Shown: one piece after another, positions 1 through 11,735 of the stretch
Layout: each line of letters starts with the position of its first letter
Numbering within the stretch: position 1 is the stretch's first letter
Assembly: GCF_002975205.1 (NCBI RefSeq)
Contig: NZ_PCOC01000001.1
Span: forward strand, 1,860,001-1,924,000
DNA length: 64,000 nt
Origin: Ochrobactrum vermis
Lineage (GTDB): Bacteria > Pseudomonadota > Alphaproteobacteria > Rhizobiales > Rhizobiaceae
Direction of reading: 5' to 3'
Notes under the pieces: generated by a model
The model's input: the letters and a program-made list of their open reading frames with translations, nothing else
Databases searched by the model: none
What the model was told of the DNA's origin: nothing
Made by a program: the position numbers and the translations under genes

Positions 1-8
1 GAGCGCCC

Positions 9-3492
<3,484 letters not shown>

Positions 3493-3494
<2 letters not shown>

Positions 3495-3595
3495 AGCATT
3501 TCCAGCAAAAGTGCGAAGCGGTTTTGCGTAGGATAATGCGTAAAAACAAACAGATAGAGCATTTCCAACGTTTAAATCAAAACAGGAAATGCTCT
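3493..3595 (+). repeat. dispersed palindromic repeat, full copy (modules A+B)
   Basis: Starts inside the carB TAG. Module A is AGAGCATTTCC, a GCAAAA/TTTTGC hairpin around GTGCGAAGCGG, and a closing AATGC. Module B is an inverted repeat with 11-bp arms, AGAGCATTTCC (3556-3566) against GGAAATGCTCT (3585-3595). Other copies are listed separately. It resembles the Bru-RS class of palindromic repeats described from Brucella, but I could not check this by alignment. Confidence 0.9.
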
Positions 3596-3620
3596 GATCG
3601 TACAGACCTAAAAGTAGAAA

Positions 3621-3649
3621 AAGCCGCCGGTCATTCCGGCGGCTTTTTT
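3621..3649 (+). terminator. intrinsic terminator after carB
   Basis: 10-bp stem AAGCCGCCGG / CCGGCGGCTT around TCATT, followed by a T run. The ABC protein gene on the opposite strand ends just beyond it at 3671. Confidence 0.85.
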
Positions 3650-3670
3650 CATGCCGGTCTCAGGCCAATT

Positions 3671-5542
3671 TCAAGCCGTTTTCAGGGCTGGCAGTTCCAG
3701 AGGCTTTCCTGACGGATCGTCTTCCAGGCTAATCTGCTGCGTGAAAAGCCCATCGTGCAGATGCGGCTTGCCGAGATGGATGACGGCAGCGTCTTTCAGT
3801 TCATTGTTCAGCATGTCTCGAATCCGGTCATAGGCTTCGGCATCAAGACCATCGAGCGCACCATCGATGACGATCCACTCGGGCTTTTGCAAGATCAGGC
3901 GGGCGAAGGCGATGCTTTGGCGCTCATCGTCCGTCAGCACTCGATCCCAGCGCGCAACGCGGTCGAGGCTCGTGGAAAGTCGTTCAAGCCCGGCGCGTCG
4001 CAAAACGTTTTCCAGATCCTCCTCGGAAAACTTCGTGATATCGAGCGGATAGACAATCACGCCCCTGAGGTTACCCGGCGGAAAATACGGCGCTCGCGGC
4101 ATGAAGGCGACACCATCGCCAACCGGCATGCCGATCCGCCCCTCGCCCCATGGCCAAAGTCCGCCCAATGCGCGGAACAGCAGCGTTCTTTGCGTTTCGG
4201 TCCCACCCGTCACAAGAACCCGTTCACCAGGTTTTACTGAAAAGGCCTTGCGGGAGAGCTTCAGGCACTGATCGGGAGCGGCAATGGAAACACCGTCCAG
4301 CGTCAGCCTGTCATTGTCGTTCGTCGTAAGGTCAATCTGTCGGTCCAGATGGCCGAGCTCGTCCATGCGCAGCACCGCCTGACGGAAACTGGCCACACGC
4401 AGCAGCGTGGCCCGCCAGTCTGCAATCGCCCCGAAATTGTCGACGAACCAGCGCAGTGCGTTATGCACCTGCGTAAATGCGCCGACAGCCATCATCAGCC
4501 CGCCAAATGTCAGCCCTCCGCCGAAATAGACCGGAGCCGCTACAAGGATTGGCGCAACGATGGTCAGCCAGCCATAACCGGCCGTCACCCAGGTCAATCG
4601 CGTGGTCGCATAGACGATCTTGCGGATCGCCGCCAGAACGGCATCAATATCCAGATCGAGGCGACGCCTTTCGTCGCCTTCGCCGCGCGACAGGGTTATG
4701 GCGTCCACATGTTCGTTGACCCGCATCAGCGATGCGCGGAAATCCGCTTCTCGCGCATAGCGATTGGCGTTGATATTGACCAGACTGCGCCCGACGATCC
4801 AGGTCAGCCATGAGGCGGACGCCGCATAAATGATCACCGCCCAGACCATGTAGCCGGGGATCGAAAAGCTATAGCCTGCGACATGAAACACGAAACCGCT
4901 CGACAGCGACCACAGAACGCCGACGAAACTCACCAGAATGACAGTGGACTGGAGGAGATTGATCCCAAGGTCGCACGACATTTCCGCAAAGTGACGCGCA
5001 TCTTCGTGCAGACGCTGATCGGGATTGATGCCGATTTCGCCCGCATTGGCGAGACGGAATGCCCTGCCCGGCACCAGCCATTGCCCCACCAGGTCGCGTG
5101 CCAGCCCCTCGCGCATCTTCAGCTTGAACATCTGGTTGAGCCAGGTCTGCGACACATTGAGCACAAGCAAACTGCCCGCAATCCCGAAGAAGACCATCAG
5201 TTGATGGAAGAAAGCCTGCAAATCCCGGCGGGAGAGTGCGTCGTAGAAAGGTTCATTCCAGCGATTGATGGCGACCTGTCCGATGGCGATCAGCACGATG
5301 AGAATGAAAATTCCGGTCCCCAGCGCTACCAGCGTGTTGCGCACCGGCGAAACCATAAAGGCCCCGACCATCATCGACACTTGAGAGAAAAGATCGGTTC
5401 CGTCGCGTGATGGCGTGCCACCGATCAGCTTTGCCGAACTTTTACGCAGGCGCTCCCTGACGCTGCGTTTGGGCTTTTTGCGGGGGCGCTCTTTTTTAGG
5501 AGCACTCTGCTTCGTCTTGTCCTGGTCTGGTTCAGACGTCAT
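3671..5542 (-). CDS. SbmA/YddA-type ABC permease fused to a degenerate ATPase domain
   Basis: 623 residues. A very basic N-terminal tail (about 1-40) is followed by a membrane domain of the SbmA/BacA (ABC_membrane_2) type with several hydrophobic segments, then a C-terminal ABC nucleotide-binding domain. Family members export or import peptides or lipophilic compounds; the substrate here is unknown. The ATPase motifs are decayed. The Walker A position reads GGTETQRT (446-453), without the GxGK[ST] lysine. The LSxGE signature reads LTDDE. Walker B ends IDG (D560, G561) where the catalytic glutamate is expected. The frame is otherwise intact, so this looks like a tolerated or selected change rather than a pseudogene. 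The start is ATG at 5542 behind GAGGCAGG. Transcribed toward carB, as a single gene. Confidence 0.85.
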   Translation of the reverse strand: MTSEPDQDKTKQSAPKKERPRKKPKRSVRERLRKSSAKLIGGTPSRDGTDLFSQVSMMVGAFMVSPVRNTLVALGTGIFILIVLIAIGQVAINRWNEPFYDALSRRDLQAFFHQLMVFFGIAGSLLVLNVSQTWLNQMFKLKMREGLARDLVGQWLVPGRAFRLANAGEIGINPDQRLHEDARHFAEMSCDLGINLLQSTVILVSFVGVLWSLSSGFVFHVAGYSFSIPGYMVWAVIIYAASASWLTWIVGRSLVNINANRYAREADFRASLMRVNEHVDAITLSRGEGDERRRLDLDIDAVLAAIRKIVYATTRLTWVTAGYGWLTIVAPILVAAPVYFGGGLTFGGLMMAVGAFTQVHNALRWFVDNFGAIADWRATLLRVASFRQAVLRMDELGHLDRQIDLTTNDNDRLTLDGVSIAAPDQCLKLSRKAFSVKPGERVLVTGGTETQRTLLFRALGGLWPWGEGRIGMPVGDGVAFMPRAPYFPPGNLRGVIVYPLDITKFSEEDLENVLRRAGLERLSTSLDRVARWDRVLTDDERQSIAFARLILQKPEWIVIDGALDGLDAEAYDRIRDMLNNELKDAAVIHLGKPHLHDGLFTQQISLEDDPSGKPLELPALKTA

Positions 5543-5603
5543 GTCCTGCCTCGCTGCCCATCCGCCCGCTCAATTTTGCAGATATGTTTGCAACATGCTC
5601 ATT

Positions 5604-5706
5604 AGAGCATTTCCAGCAAAAGTGGGAACCGGTTTTGCGTTCGGGAATGCATCACAAAAAATAGATAGAGCGGTTCCAGCGATTCAGTCTTAACTGGAAC
5701 TGCTCT
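5604..5706 (+). repeat. dispersed palindromic repeat, full copy
   Basis: Module A has the GCAAAA/TTTTGC stem around GTGGGAACCGG and GCATT/AATGC outer pairing. Module B is AGAGCGGTTCCA against TGGAACTGCTCT. It lies between two divergent genes, upstream of the NUDIX gene. Confidence 0.88.
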
Positions 5707-5851
5707 ATCTACGTCACGCGGAAGTCAAAGATAGGCGATCACCACGCTTTTCGCGCAAACCATCGGTGATGGCCCACAACAATATGCGGTTTTTACAGCA
5801 AATCATTCGTTGCAATTATGGCCTGAACTCGAACCCTACTGGAAGCCCAGC

Positions 5852-6280
5852 ATGACTGTTACAATCCAGCCCATCGACAAAGTGCTCATTTATGCAACCT
5901 GGAACGGCCGCCTTCTGGTCTTTGAAGAACCGGATTTTCCTGAAACCCCGCTTCAGGTGCCGCGCGGCACGGTCGATCCGGGAGAAGATATTCTCGCCGC
6001 CGCCTATCGTGAGTTCGCCGAGGAAACCGGGCTCCTTTATGACGATGGAATGCTCCATCTCGAAACCACCGATTATGAGTACCCGGACGGTGAAGGCGCC
6101 GAGCTTCACCGCAGAAACTGTTTCCATCTGCGATTGAACGCTGCGACGCCTGAAACCTGGGATAATTATGAAATGTCGCCATGCGACGGAAGCGCTCCGA
6201 TTCTGTTCCGGCTGTTCTGGCTCGACCGATTGGGCGCAAAAAGACCGGCTCGGACTCGGAATGGCGCGGAGCCTGGATAA
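5852..6280 (+). CDS. NUDIX hydrolase
   Basis: 142 residues. NUDIX proteins hydrolyse nucleoside diphosphates linked to another moiety. The Nudix box fits G-x5-E-x7-RE-U-x-EE-x-GU: it starts GTVDPGED, continues through AAAYREFAEETGLL, and has the REFAEE metal-binding glutamates. The substrate cannot be read from sequence. I chose the ATG at 5852, preceded by GGAAG; an in-frame TTG at 5810 would add 14 residues with no better RBS. It is monocistronic, followed by the cold-shock promoter region. Confidence 0.85.
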   Translation: MTVTIQPIDKVLIYATWNGRLLVFEEPDFPETPLQVPRGTVDPGEDILAAAYREFAEETGLLYDDGMLHLETTDYEYPDGEGAELHRRNCFHLRLNAATPETWDNYEMSPCDGSAPILFRLFWLDRLGAKRPARTRNGAEPG

Positions 6281-6310
6281 AATCAGTTTCTAGCTAGCAT
6301 TCTAGCTGTC

Positions 6311-6339
6311 TTGTATTGGTCGAATTTGTCGCATATAGT
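6311..6339 (+). promoter_or_regulatory. predicted sigma70-type promoter of cspA
   Basis: TTGTAT (6311-6316), 17-base spacer, TATAGT (6334-6339). A start near 6346 would give a leader of about 140 bases before the cold-shock gene, typical of cspA-type genes. The leader holds an inverted repeat CGTATG-TGAAG-CATACG (6434-6450) about 25 bases before the RBS. Confidence 0.5.
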
Positions 6340-6486
6340 TAGCACATCGATTTTTCGGTCAAGTGACTTTGCGACCCGTGCGGCCCGCCGTGCTTCCTGA
6401 CGATCTCCTGTCCATAAATTCGATTCACAGGGACGTATGTGAAGCATACGGACTACTCTACTACTAATGTTACAAAGGAATTTCCC

Positions 6487-6696
6487 ATGGCTACGGGAAC
6501 AGTTAAGTGGTTCAACACGACCAAGGGCTTCGGCTTCATCCAGCCTGATCAGGGCGGCACGGACGTATTCGTCCACATTTCCGCTGTTCAGCGCGCTGGT
6601 CTGGCCACGCTCGATGAAGGTCAGAAGGTCACGTACGAAATCGTACAGGACCGTCGTTCGGGCCGTTCGTCTGCCGACAACCTCGTCGCAGCATAA
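6487..6696 (+). CDS. cspA: cold-shock protein, CspA family
   Basis: 69 residues, one cold-shock domain that binds single-stranded RNA/DNA and melts RNA structure. RNP1 (KGFGFI) and RNP2 (VFVHI) are both present, and the N-terminus [10 protein letters not shown] is typical of the family. RBS AAAGGAA at 6474-6480. The frame is open further upstream (from a GTG at 6439), but that part is poor coding sequence and belongs to the leader. Regulation through the long leader is inferred from the family. A terminator follows at once, so the gene is monocistronic. Confidence 0.95.
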   Translation: MATGTVKWFNTTKGFGFIQPDQGGTDVFVHISAVQRAGLATLDEGQKVTYEIVQDRRSGRSSADNLVAA

Positions 6697-6717
6697 TTTT
6701 TGCCGTAAGGCAAAGAA

Positions 6718-6746
6718 AAGGCGGGTCCTCGGGCCCGCCTTTTTTG
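6718..6746 (+). terminator. intrinsic terminator after cspA
   Basis: Stem AAGGCGGG (6718-6725) / CCCGCCTT (6734-6741) followed by a run of T. Confidence 0.85.
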
Positions 6747-6762
6747 TTTGTCCGCTTTCTGC

Positions 6763-7245
6763 TCAGACCTTTGCCATCGCGCTCGCGCCCAGAATAAGGG
6801 CCGCGATCAGTGCTGCGACAGTGCGGACATGATTCCACATGGTCCAGTCGCGCACATAAGCCAGCCAGACCTCCGCCGATGCGGTGGCATTAGCATCCAT
6901 CGCCGCAAGCTGGTCGTTCAGCGGCACATTCAAAACCATCGTGACGCCGATGGTTCCAACAAGATAGACGGCAGCGCCGATCATCGCCCATTTCGACAGG
7001 CTTCCATAGCCCATCAGGCCCAGAACGATAATCACCAGACACAACAGCGCCGTTCCGAAAAAAGCGGCAAAAAACGTACCGTTGATGACAGTGATATTGA
7101 TCGACTGCATCGCCGTTATACCTGCATTGGCCGGGATGCGTGCCAGCGCGGCCATCACAAAGCTTGAGAACGCATAGAAGATGCCGCCTGTAATGGCGCT
7201 ACCCCATGCCGTCAGCAGCACAAGCAGTTGAAAACTCATTGTCAT
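6763..7245 (-). CDS. DUF1772 (anthrone oxygenase-like) membrane protein
   Basis: 160 residues with about four hydrophobic segments. The C-terminal W-x-x-Y-x-R-D-W-T-M-W-N-H-V-R-T block matches the DUF1772/anthrone oxygenase-like family, whose bacterial members have no settled function. The start at 7245 is set by GGAGGG six bases upstream; its ATG overlaps the TGA of the preceding NmrA-like gene as ATGA, implying translational coupling. It is therefore the second gene of an operon controlled from the divergent TetR region. Confidence 0.8.
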   Translation of the reverse strand: MTMSFQLLVLLTAWGSAITGGIFYAFSSFVMAALARIPANAGITAMQSINITVINGTFFAAFFGTALLCLVIIVLGLMGYGSLSKWAMIGAAVYLVGTIGVTMVLNVPLNDQLAAMDANATASAEVWLAYVRDWTMWNHVRTVAALIAALILGASAMAKV

Positions 7246-8081
7246 GATCGTCCCTCCCATGTGCCCTCATCGGCAGCTTTGCGGGCAAAATCTGCAAACC
7301 GGCGCGGCTTTCGTCCGAGAGCTTCCTCCACGCCATGTGCCACATTGGCATTGCGGCCATCGAAAAGCTCGGTGAAAAGATAGCGCAAAAGCGTGATTAC
7401 ATCTTCTGGCAATGCCTGCTCGTGCAGCGCCGCCTCATATTGAGCGAACGAAACCGGGTGAAATGATAATTCCCGGCCTGTCGCCTTGGCAATCTGGCTT
7501 ACCGCCTCGTTGAAACTGAACAGTTCCGGGCCAGTCAGTTCATAGAGCCGATTGCGATGTTCTGCTCCGGTAAGCGAGGCGACGGCCACGTCGGCAATAT
7601 CATCAGCATCGATGAAGGGTTCTTTCGTTTGTCCGACCGGCAAGGTCAACGAGCCCGAAAGCAACTCATCCCGCATGTAATTCTCGCTGAAATTCTGCAT
7701 GAACCAGCTGGCGCGCAGCACAGTCCAGTCCAGCCCGGACGCTTGCAGAACCTGTTCTGCAGCTTCCGCCTCCTCCTCGCCGCGCCCGGAGAGAAGCACG
7801 ATATGCTTCACATCTGCCTTCTTCGCCGCCGAAAGAAATGCGCGGATGACATCCACAGCGCCGGGCAAAGCCAGATCCGGCTGATATGTGACATAGGCGC
7901 TCGTGATGCCTTCAAGCGCTTCAGCCCAGGTGGACTGGTTGTTCCAGTCAAAGGGAACTTCGGTGCTGCGCGATACCGCACGAACGGGCAATCCCTTCTC
8001 CAGCAACTTCTCCGTGACCCGCCTGCCGGTTTTGCCGGTAGCACCAATCACCAGATAACGGCCATTCCGATCCATATTCAT
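7242..8081 (-). CDS. NmrA-like NAD(P)-binding protein (atypical SDR)
   Basis: 279 residues. The N-terminal Rossmann motif GATGKTGRRV (about residues 13-22) and the later segments LRASWFMQNF and ELTGPELFSF are typical of NmrA-like atypical short-chain dehydrogenases, which act as redox sensors or quinone/NADPH oxidoreductases. The usual SDR catalytic Tyr-x3-Lys is not evident, as expected of this branch. It is the first gene of a two-gene operon, divergent from the TetR gene across 89 bases that contain two palindromes. Repression by the TetR protein is inferred. Confidence 0.82.
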   Translation of the reverse strand: MNMDRNGRYLVIGATGKTGRRVTEKLLEKGLPVRAVSRSTEVPFDWNNQSTWAEALEGITSAYVTYQPDLALPGAVDVIRAFLSAAKKADVKHIVLLSGRGEEEAEAAEQVLQASGLDWTVLRASWFMQNFSENYMRDELLSGSLTLPVGQTKEPFIDADDIADVAVASLTGAEHRNRLYELTGPELFSFNEAVSQIAKATGRELSFHPVSFAQYEAALHEQALPEDVITLLRYLFTELFDGRNANVAHGVEEALGRKPRRFADFARKAADEGTWEGRS

Positions 8082-8094
8082 TCTCCATCTCCAA

Positions 8095-8115
8095 AATATG
8101 AGTAACCCTCATATT
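8095..8115. promoter_or_regulatory. operator-like palindrome 1 in the NmrA/TetR divergent region
   Basis: Perfect inverted repeat AATATGAG-TAACC-CTCATATT in the 89-base gap between divergent genes. A TetR autoregulatory operator is the likely role. Confidence 0.6.
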
Positions 8116-8118
8116 TGC

Positions 8119-8141
8119 AATATGTGAGCAATCCTCATATT
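8119..8141. promoter_or_regulatory. operator-like palindrome 2 in the NmrA/TetR divergent region
   Basis: Second, imperfect copy: AATATGTGAG-CAATC-CTCATATT, with the same GAG-N5-CTC core as the first site. The centres are 26 bases apart. Confidence 0.55.
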
Positions 8142-8170
8142 CTGTCAAGAGCGAAAAATGTGAGTCGGTC

Positions 8171-8821
8171 ATGAAGCAGAAGTCCGCCAGGGAAACAGAA
8201 ACAATCAGCGCGCCAATCCTGCGCCGCACGCCCAGCCAGAGCCGTGCACAGGAGAAGATCCGCCGCATAGCCGAATGCGCAACAGTGCTGATCGCCGCCA
8301 AAGGCAGCGATAGCCTCAAGATGAGCGAGATTGCACAGCAAGCCGGCATTTCGATCGGCGCGCTTTATCAGTATTTTCCCGACAAAAGCGCCCTGATCCG
8401 CTATTTGTTTGAAAGCTGTAACGCGCAATCACGCCAGTGCATCGAGGAAGGGCTTGCAGCGGCCAATTCGGCTGATGAGCTGATTGTCGCGTTCAATGCA
8501 TTGATCGATGAGTATCTGGCATTGATGCGGCTGGAACCGGCAATGCGTGACATATGGTCGGCCACCCAAACCGACAAATCACTGTCGAAGCTGGAGATTG
8601 CCGAAAGCAGGCAGAACGGCCAATTGCTGGCCGACACGATCCGTCGAATCGCGCCCGACAAAGAGCCGGCACAACTGGACGAATCCGCTTTCCTGCTGAT
8701 GCATTTTGGCGAATCCGCCATGCGCATCGCCGTCGAGGTTTCGGAGGACGAATGCAATGCGCTGATAACAGCCTACAAAGTCATGGCCACGCGCAGCCTG
8801 CGCGACCTGATGGCCGGATAG
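8171..8821 (+). CDS. TetR/AcrR family transcriptional regulator
   Basis: 216 residues. The helix-turn-helix is at about residues 50-72 (MSEIAQQAGISIGALYQYFP), which is the classical TetR signature. The N-terminal 25-30 residues form a charged extension. The C-terminal ligand-binding half is family-typical and gives no clue to the inducer. It is divergent from the NmrA/DUF1772 operon and likely represses it and itself through the palindromes at 8095-8141. Confidence 0.9.
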   Translation: MKQKSARETETISAPILRRTPSQSRAQEKIRRIAECATVLIAAKGSDSLKMSEIAQQAGISIGALYQYFPDKSALIRYLFESCNAQSRQCIEEGLAAANSADELIVAFNALIDEYLALMRLEPAMRDIWSATQTDKSLSKLEIAESRQNGQLLADTIRRIAPDKEPAQLDESAFLLMHFGESAMRIAVEVSEDECNALITAYKVMATRSLRDLMAG

Positions 8822-8931
8822 AGCGGATGATCGCCCGTCCGATCAGTTTCGTTGCGTGAATATGTCAGCATTGCTGATCGATCTGTTCGTTTCGGCAACA
8901 CATTTTTGCGAAATCCGGCAATTGCCGATGA

Positions 8932-10243
<1,312 letters not shown>

Positions 10244-10245
<2 letters not shown>

Positions 10246-10300
10246 AGCATTTCCAGCAAAAGTGCGAAGCGGTTTTGCGCAGGATAATGCGTAAAAGCAA
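10244..10300 (+). repeat. dispersed palindromic repeat, module A only
   Basis: Begins within the aatA stop codon (TAA-AGCATTTCC) and contains the GCAAAA/TTTTGC hairpin and the AATGCGTAAAA tail. Module B is missing. Confidence 0.88.
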
Positions 10301-10324
10301 ATGATCTGAACATAGAATGATCGA

Positions 10325-10345
10325 GGGGCCGAAAGGCCCCTTTTT
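10325..10345 (+). terminator. intrinsic terminator after aatA
   Basis: GGGGCC-GAAA-GGCCCC tetraloop stem followed by five T. Confidence 0.88.
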
Positions 10346-10387
10346 CGTGCCTGCAATTCAAGTGAAAAGTGCGACTTGGCGAAAAGC

Positions 10388-10504
10388 CAAAAAAAAAAGC
10401 CAGACAAATGTCTGGCTTTGAGTTTTGAAGGTGCCTTTGAGGCAAACCTCCAGAGGGGAACACTCAGCCTGCGCAAATGGGAGGAGGAAACGCAGCGCTG
10501 AGAT
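10388..10504 (-). ncRNA. small RNA, alpha-r14 (NfeR1-like) family candidate
   Basis: A complete small-RNA gene can be read on the minus strand. The promoter is TTGCAA (10534-10539), 17 bases, CATATA (10511-10516), predicting a 5' end near 10504. Hairpin 1 pairs CTCAG and CTGCG with CGCAG and CTGAG and presents CCTCCTCCC (10479-10487 on the plus strand read in reverse) in its loop. A second weak hairpin carries a C-rich CCCCTC stretch. The 3' end is a strong terminator, AAAGCCAGAC/GTCTGGCTTT plus a run of ten T. A length of about 117 bases, the anti-Shine-Dalgarno loop and this order match the alpha-r14 family of Rhizobiales (NfeR1 in Sinorhizobium). Role by family: post-transcriptional control by pairing with ribosome binding sites. 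No protein is encoded here. Confidence 0.8.
10390..10419 (-). terminator. Rho-independent terminator of the alpha-r14-like sRNA
   Basis: 10-bp stem 10396-10405 / 10410-10419. On the minus strand it is followed by an uninterrupted T tract (plus-strand A run 10389-10398). Confidence 0.88.
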
Positions 10505-10510
10505 GACCTT

Positions 10511-10539
10511 TATATGCCTCGTGCCCATTGTTTTTGCAA
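10511..10539 (-). promoter_or_regulatory. predicted sigma70-type promoter of the alpha-r14-like sRNA
   Basis: TTGCAA-N17-CATATA read on the minus strand. A perfect inverted repeat ATGCGT-TTT-ACGCAT (10563-10577) lies 24 bases upstream of the -35 element and could bind a regulator. Confidence 0.6.
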
Positions 10540-10577
10540 TGCGACTTTATCGCAATGCAGCTATGCGTTTTACGCAT

Positions 10578-10889
10578 GACTAGATTTGACCAAATAAACA
10601 TTTAATAACAATCGGTTACACAGGAACGAATTACTTCGTAACATTATAATGTGCAGATTAGCCGCCTAAAGCATGAGCATCGGCAAAAAAGCGATGCCTC
10701 CAAAATTGGCAAATCACCTTCTCTGAGTCGCCCAAAGCAGATGTCACGCAACTGTCACTGCAGTGCAGCGGGCCTGTCACACAACGAGCCTAAAAGCCCC
10801 GGCAAGACGCCGCGCATGACGCGCCTGGCGGATGAGCCGCGCTCGAAAAGCCGCTGCGACAATTGACAGACCCGAGAAGGAGCGTACCC
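10578..10889. other. intergenic region upstream of the phosphoesterase-ABC operon
   Basis: No convincing gene. A TATAAT hexamer sits at 10645-10650 but has no good -35 partner at 16-18 bases. The operon promoter should lie here. Confidence 0.4.
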
Positions 10890-11735
10890 GTGCGGATCGT
10901 TCAGATTACAGACACCCATCTCAGCCCCATCAAGCCGCACTTCAATCGCAACTGGGAACCGCTCGTCGCCTGGATCGATCAGCAAAAGCCCGATCTCATC
11001 ATCCACACCGGTGACCTGACAGTCGATGGCGCCGATGTGGAAGCCGACCTTCTGTTTTGCCGCGCCTGCCTGAACGATCTTCCAGCGCGCGTTCTCAGTC
11101 TTCCGGGCAATCACGATATCGGCCATCTTCCCGAAAGCCACCAGCCGGTCAATGCGCAGCGCCTGATGCGCTGGCGCCGTCATGTCGGCCCGGACCGCTG
11201 GGCGGAAAATTTCGGCGACTGGTGCATCATCGGGCTCAACAGCCTGATCATCGGATCGGGTGAAGCCGAAGAAGAAGAGCAGTTTCACTGGCTCGAAGAC
11301 GAACTGAAAAACAGCGACGGCAAGCCCGTCGCCGTCTTCGCGCACAAGCCGCTCTTCGTGGACGATCCGGATGAAGGCGACAGCGGTTACTGGGGCATCC
11401 GCCCTGCTCCCCGTCAGCGCCTTTATGATCTCTTCGCACAGTATAACGTGCAGCTTCATGCCAGCGGTCACCTGCACCGTGCCTGGTCAGGCGATGCGTT
11501 CGGCACGAACTATGTCTGGGCGCCTGCCGCCGCCTTCATCGTTGGGCCGATGGAACGCGACCTGCCCGGCGAACGCGTCCTCGGCGCTGCCATTCACGAT
11601 CTCGATGAAGTTGCCACAAGCAGCATCGTCCGCATCGATGAACTGACGCCCTATGTCATCGATGACGTGGTGCATGAAGTCTATCCCCATCACACCGGCG
11701 ACGGTGAGAAAGTGACCGAGGAGGCAAGCCAGTGA
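10890..11735 (+). CDS. calcineurin-like metallophosphoesterase, first gene of an ABC importer operon
   Basis: 281 residues. All metal-binding blocks of the class III cyclic-nucleotide/glycerophosphodiester phosphodiesterase type are present: DTHL near the N-terminus, GDLT, GNHD, AHKP and GHLH. I chose GTG 10890, with GAGAAGGAG (10874-10882) 7 bases upstream; an in-frame TTG at 10863 has no RBS. The stop overlaps the next start as GTGA, so it is translationally coupled to the ABC ATPase gene. There is no signal peptide, so it acts in the cytoplasm, probably cleaving the phosphodiester or phosphoester brought in by the transporter. The substrate is inferred only from context. Confidence 0.85.
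   Translation: MRIVQITDTHLSPIKPHFNRNWEPLVAWIDQQKPDLIIHTGDLTVDGADVEADLLFCRACLNDLPARVLSLPGNHDIGHLPESHQPVNAQRLMRWRRHVGPDRWAENFGDWCIIGLNSLIIGSGEAEEEEQFHWLEDELKNSDGKPVAVFAHKPLFVDDPDEGDSGYWGIRPAPRQRLYDLFAQYNVQLHASGHLHRAWSGDAFGTNYVWAPAAAFIVGPMERDLPGERVLGAAIHDLDEVATSSIVRIDELTPYVIDDVVHEVYPHHTGDGEKVTEEASQ

Noticed and set aside
6439..6486. In-frame N-terminal extension of the first cold-shock protein from a GTG at 6439
   Set aside because: CspA proteins begin at the [10 protein letters not shown] position, the RBS is at 6474-6480, and the extra part lies in the structured leader.
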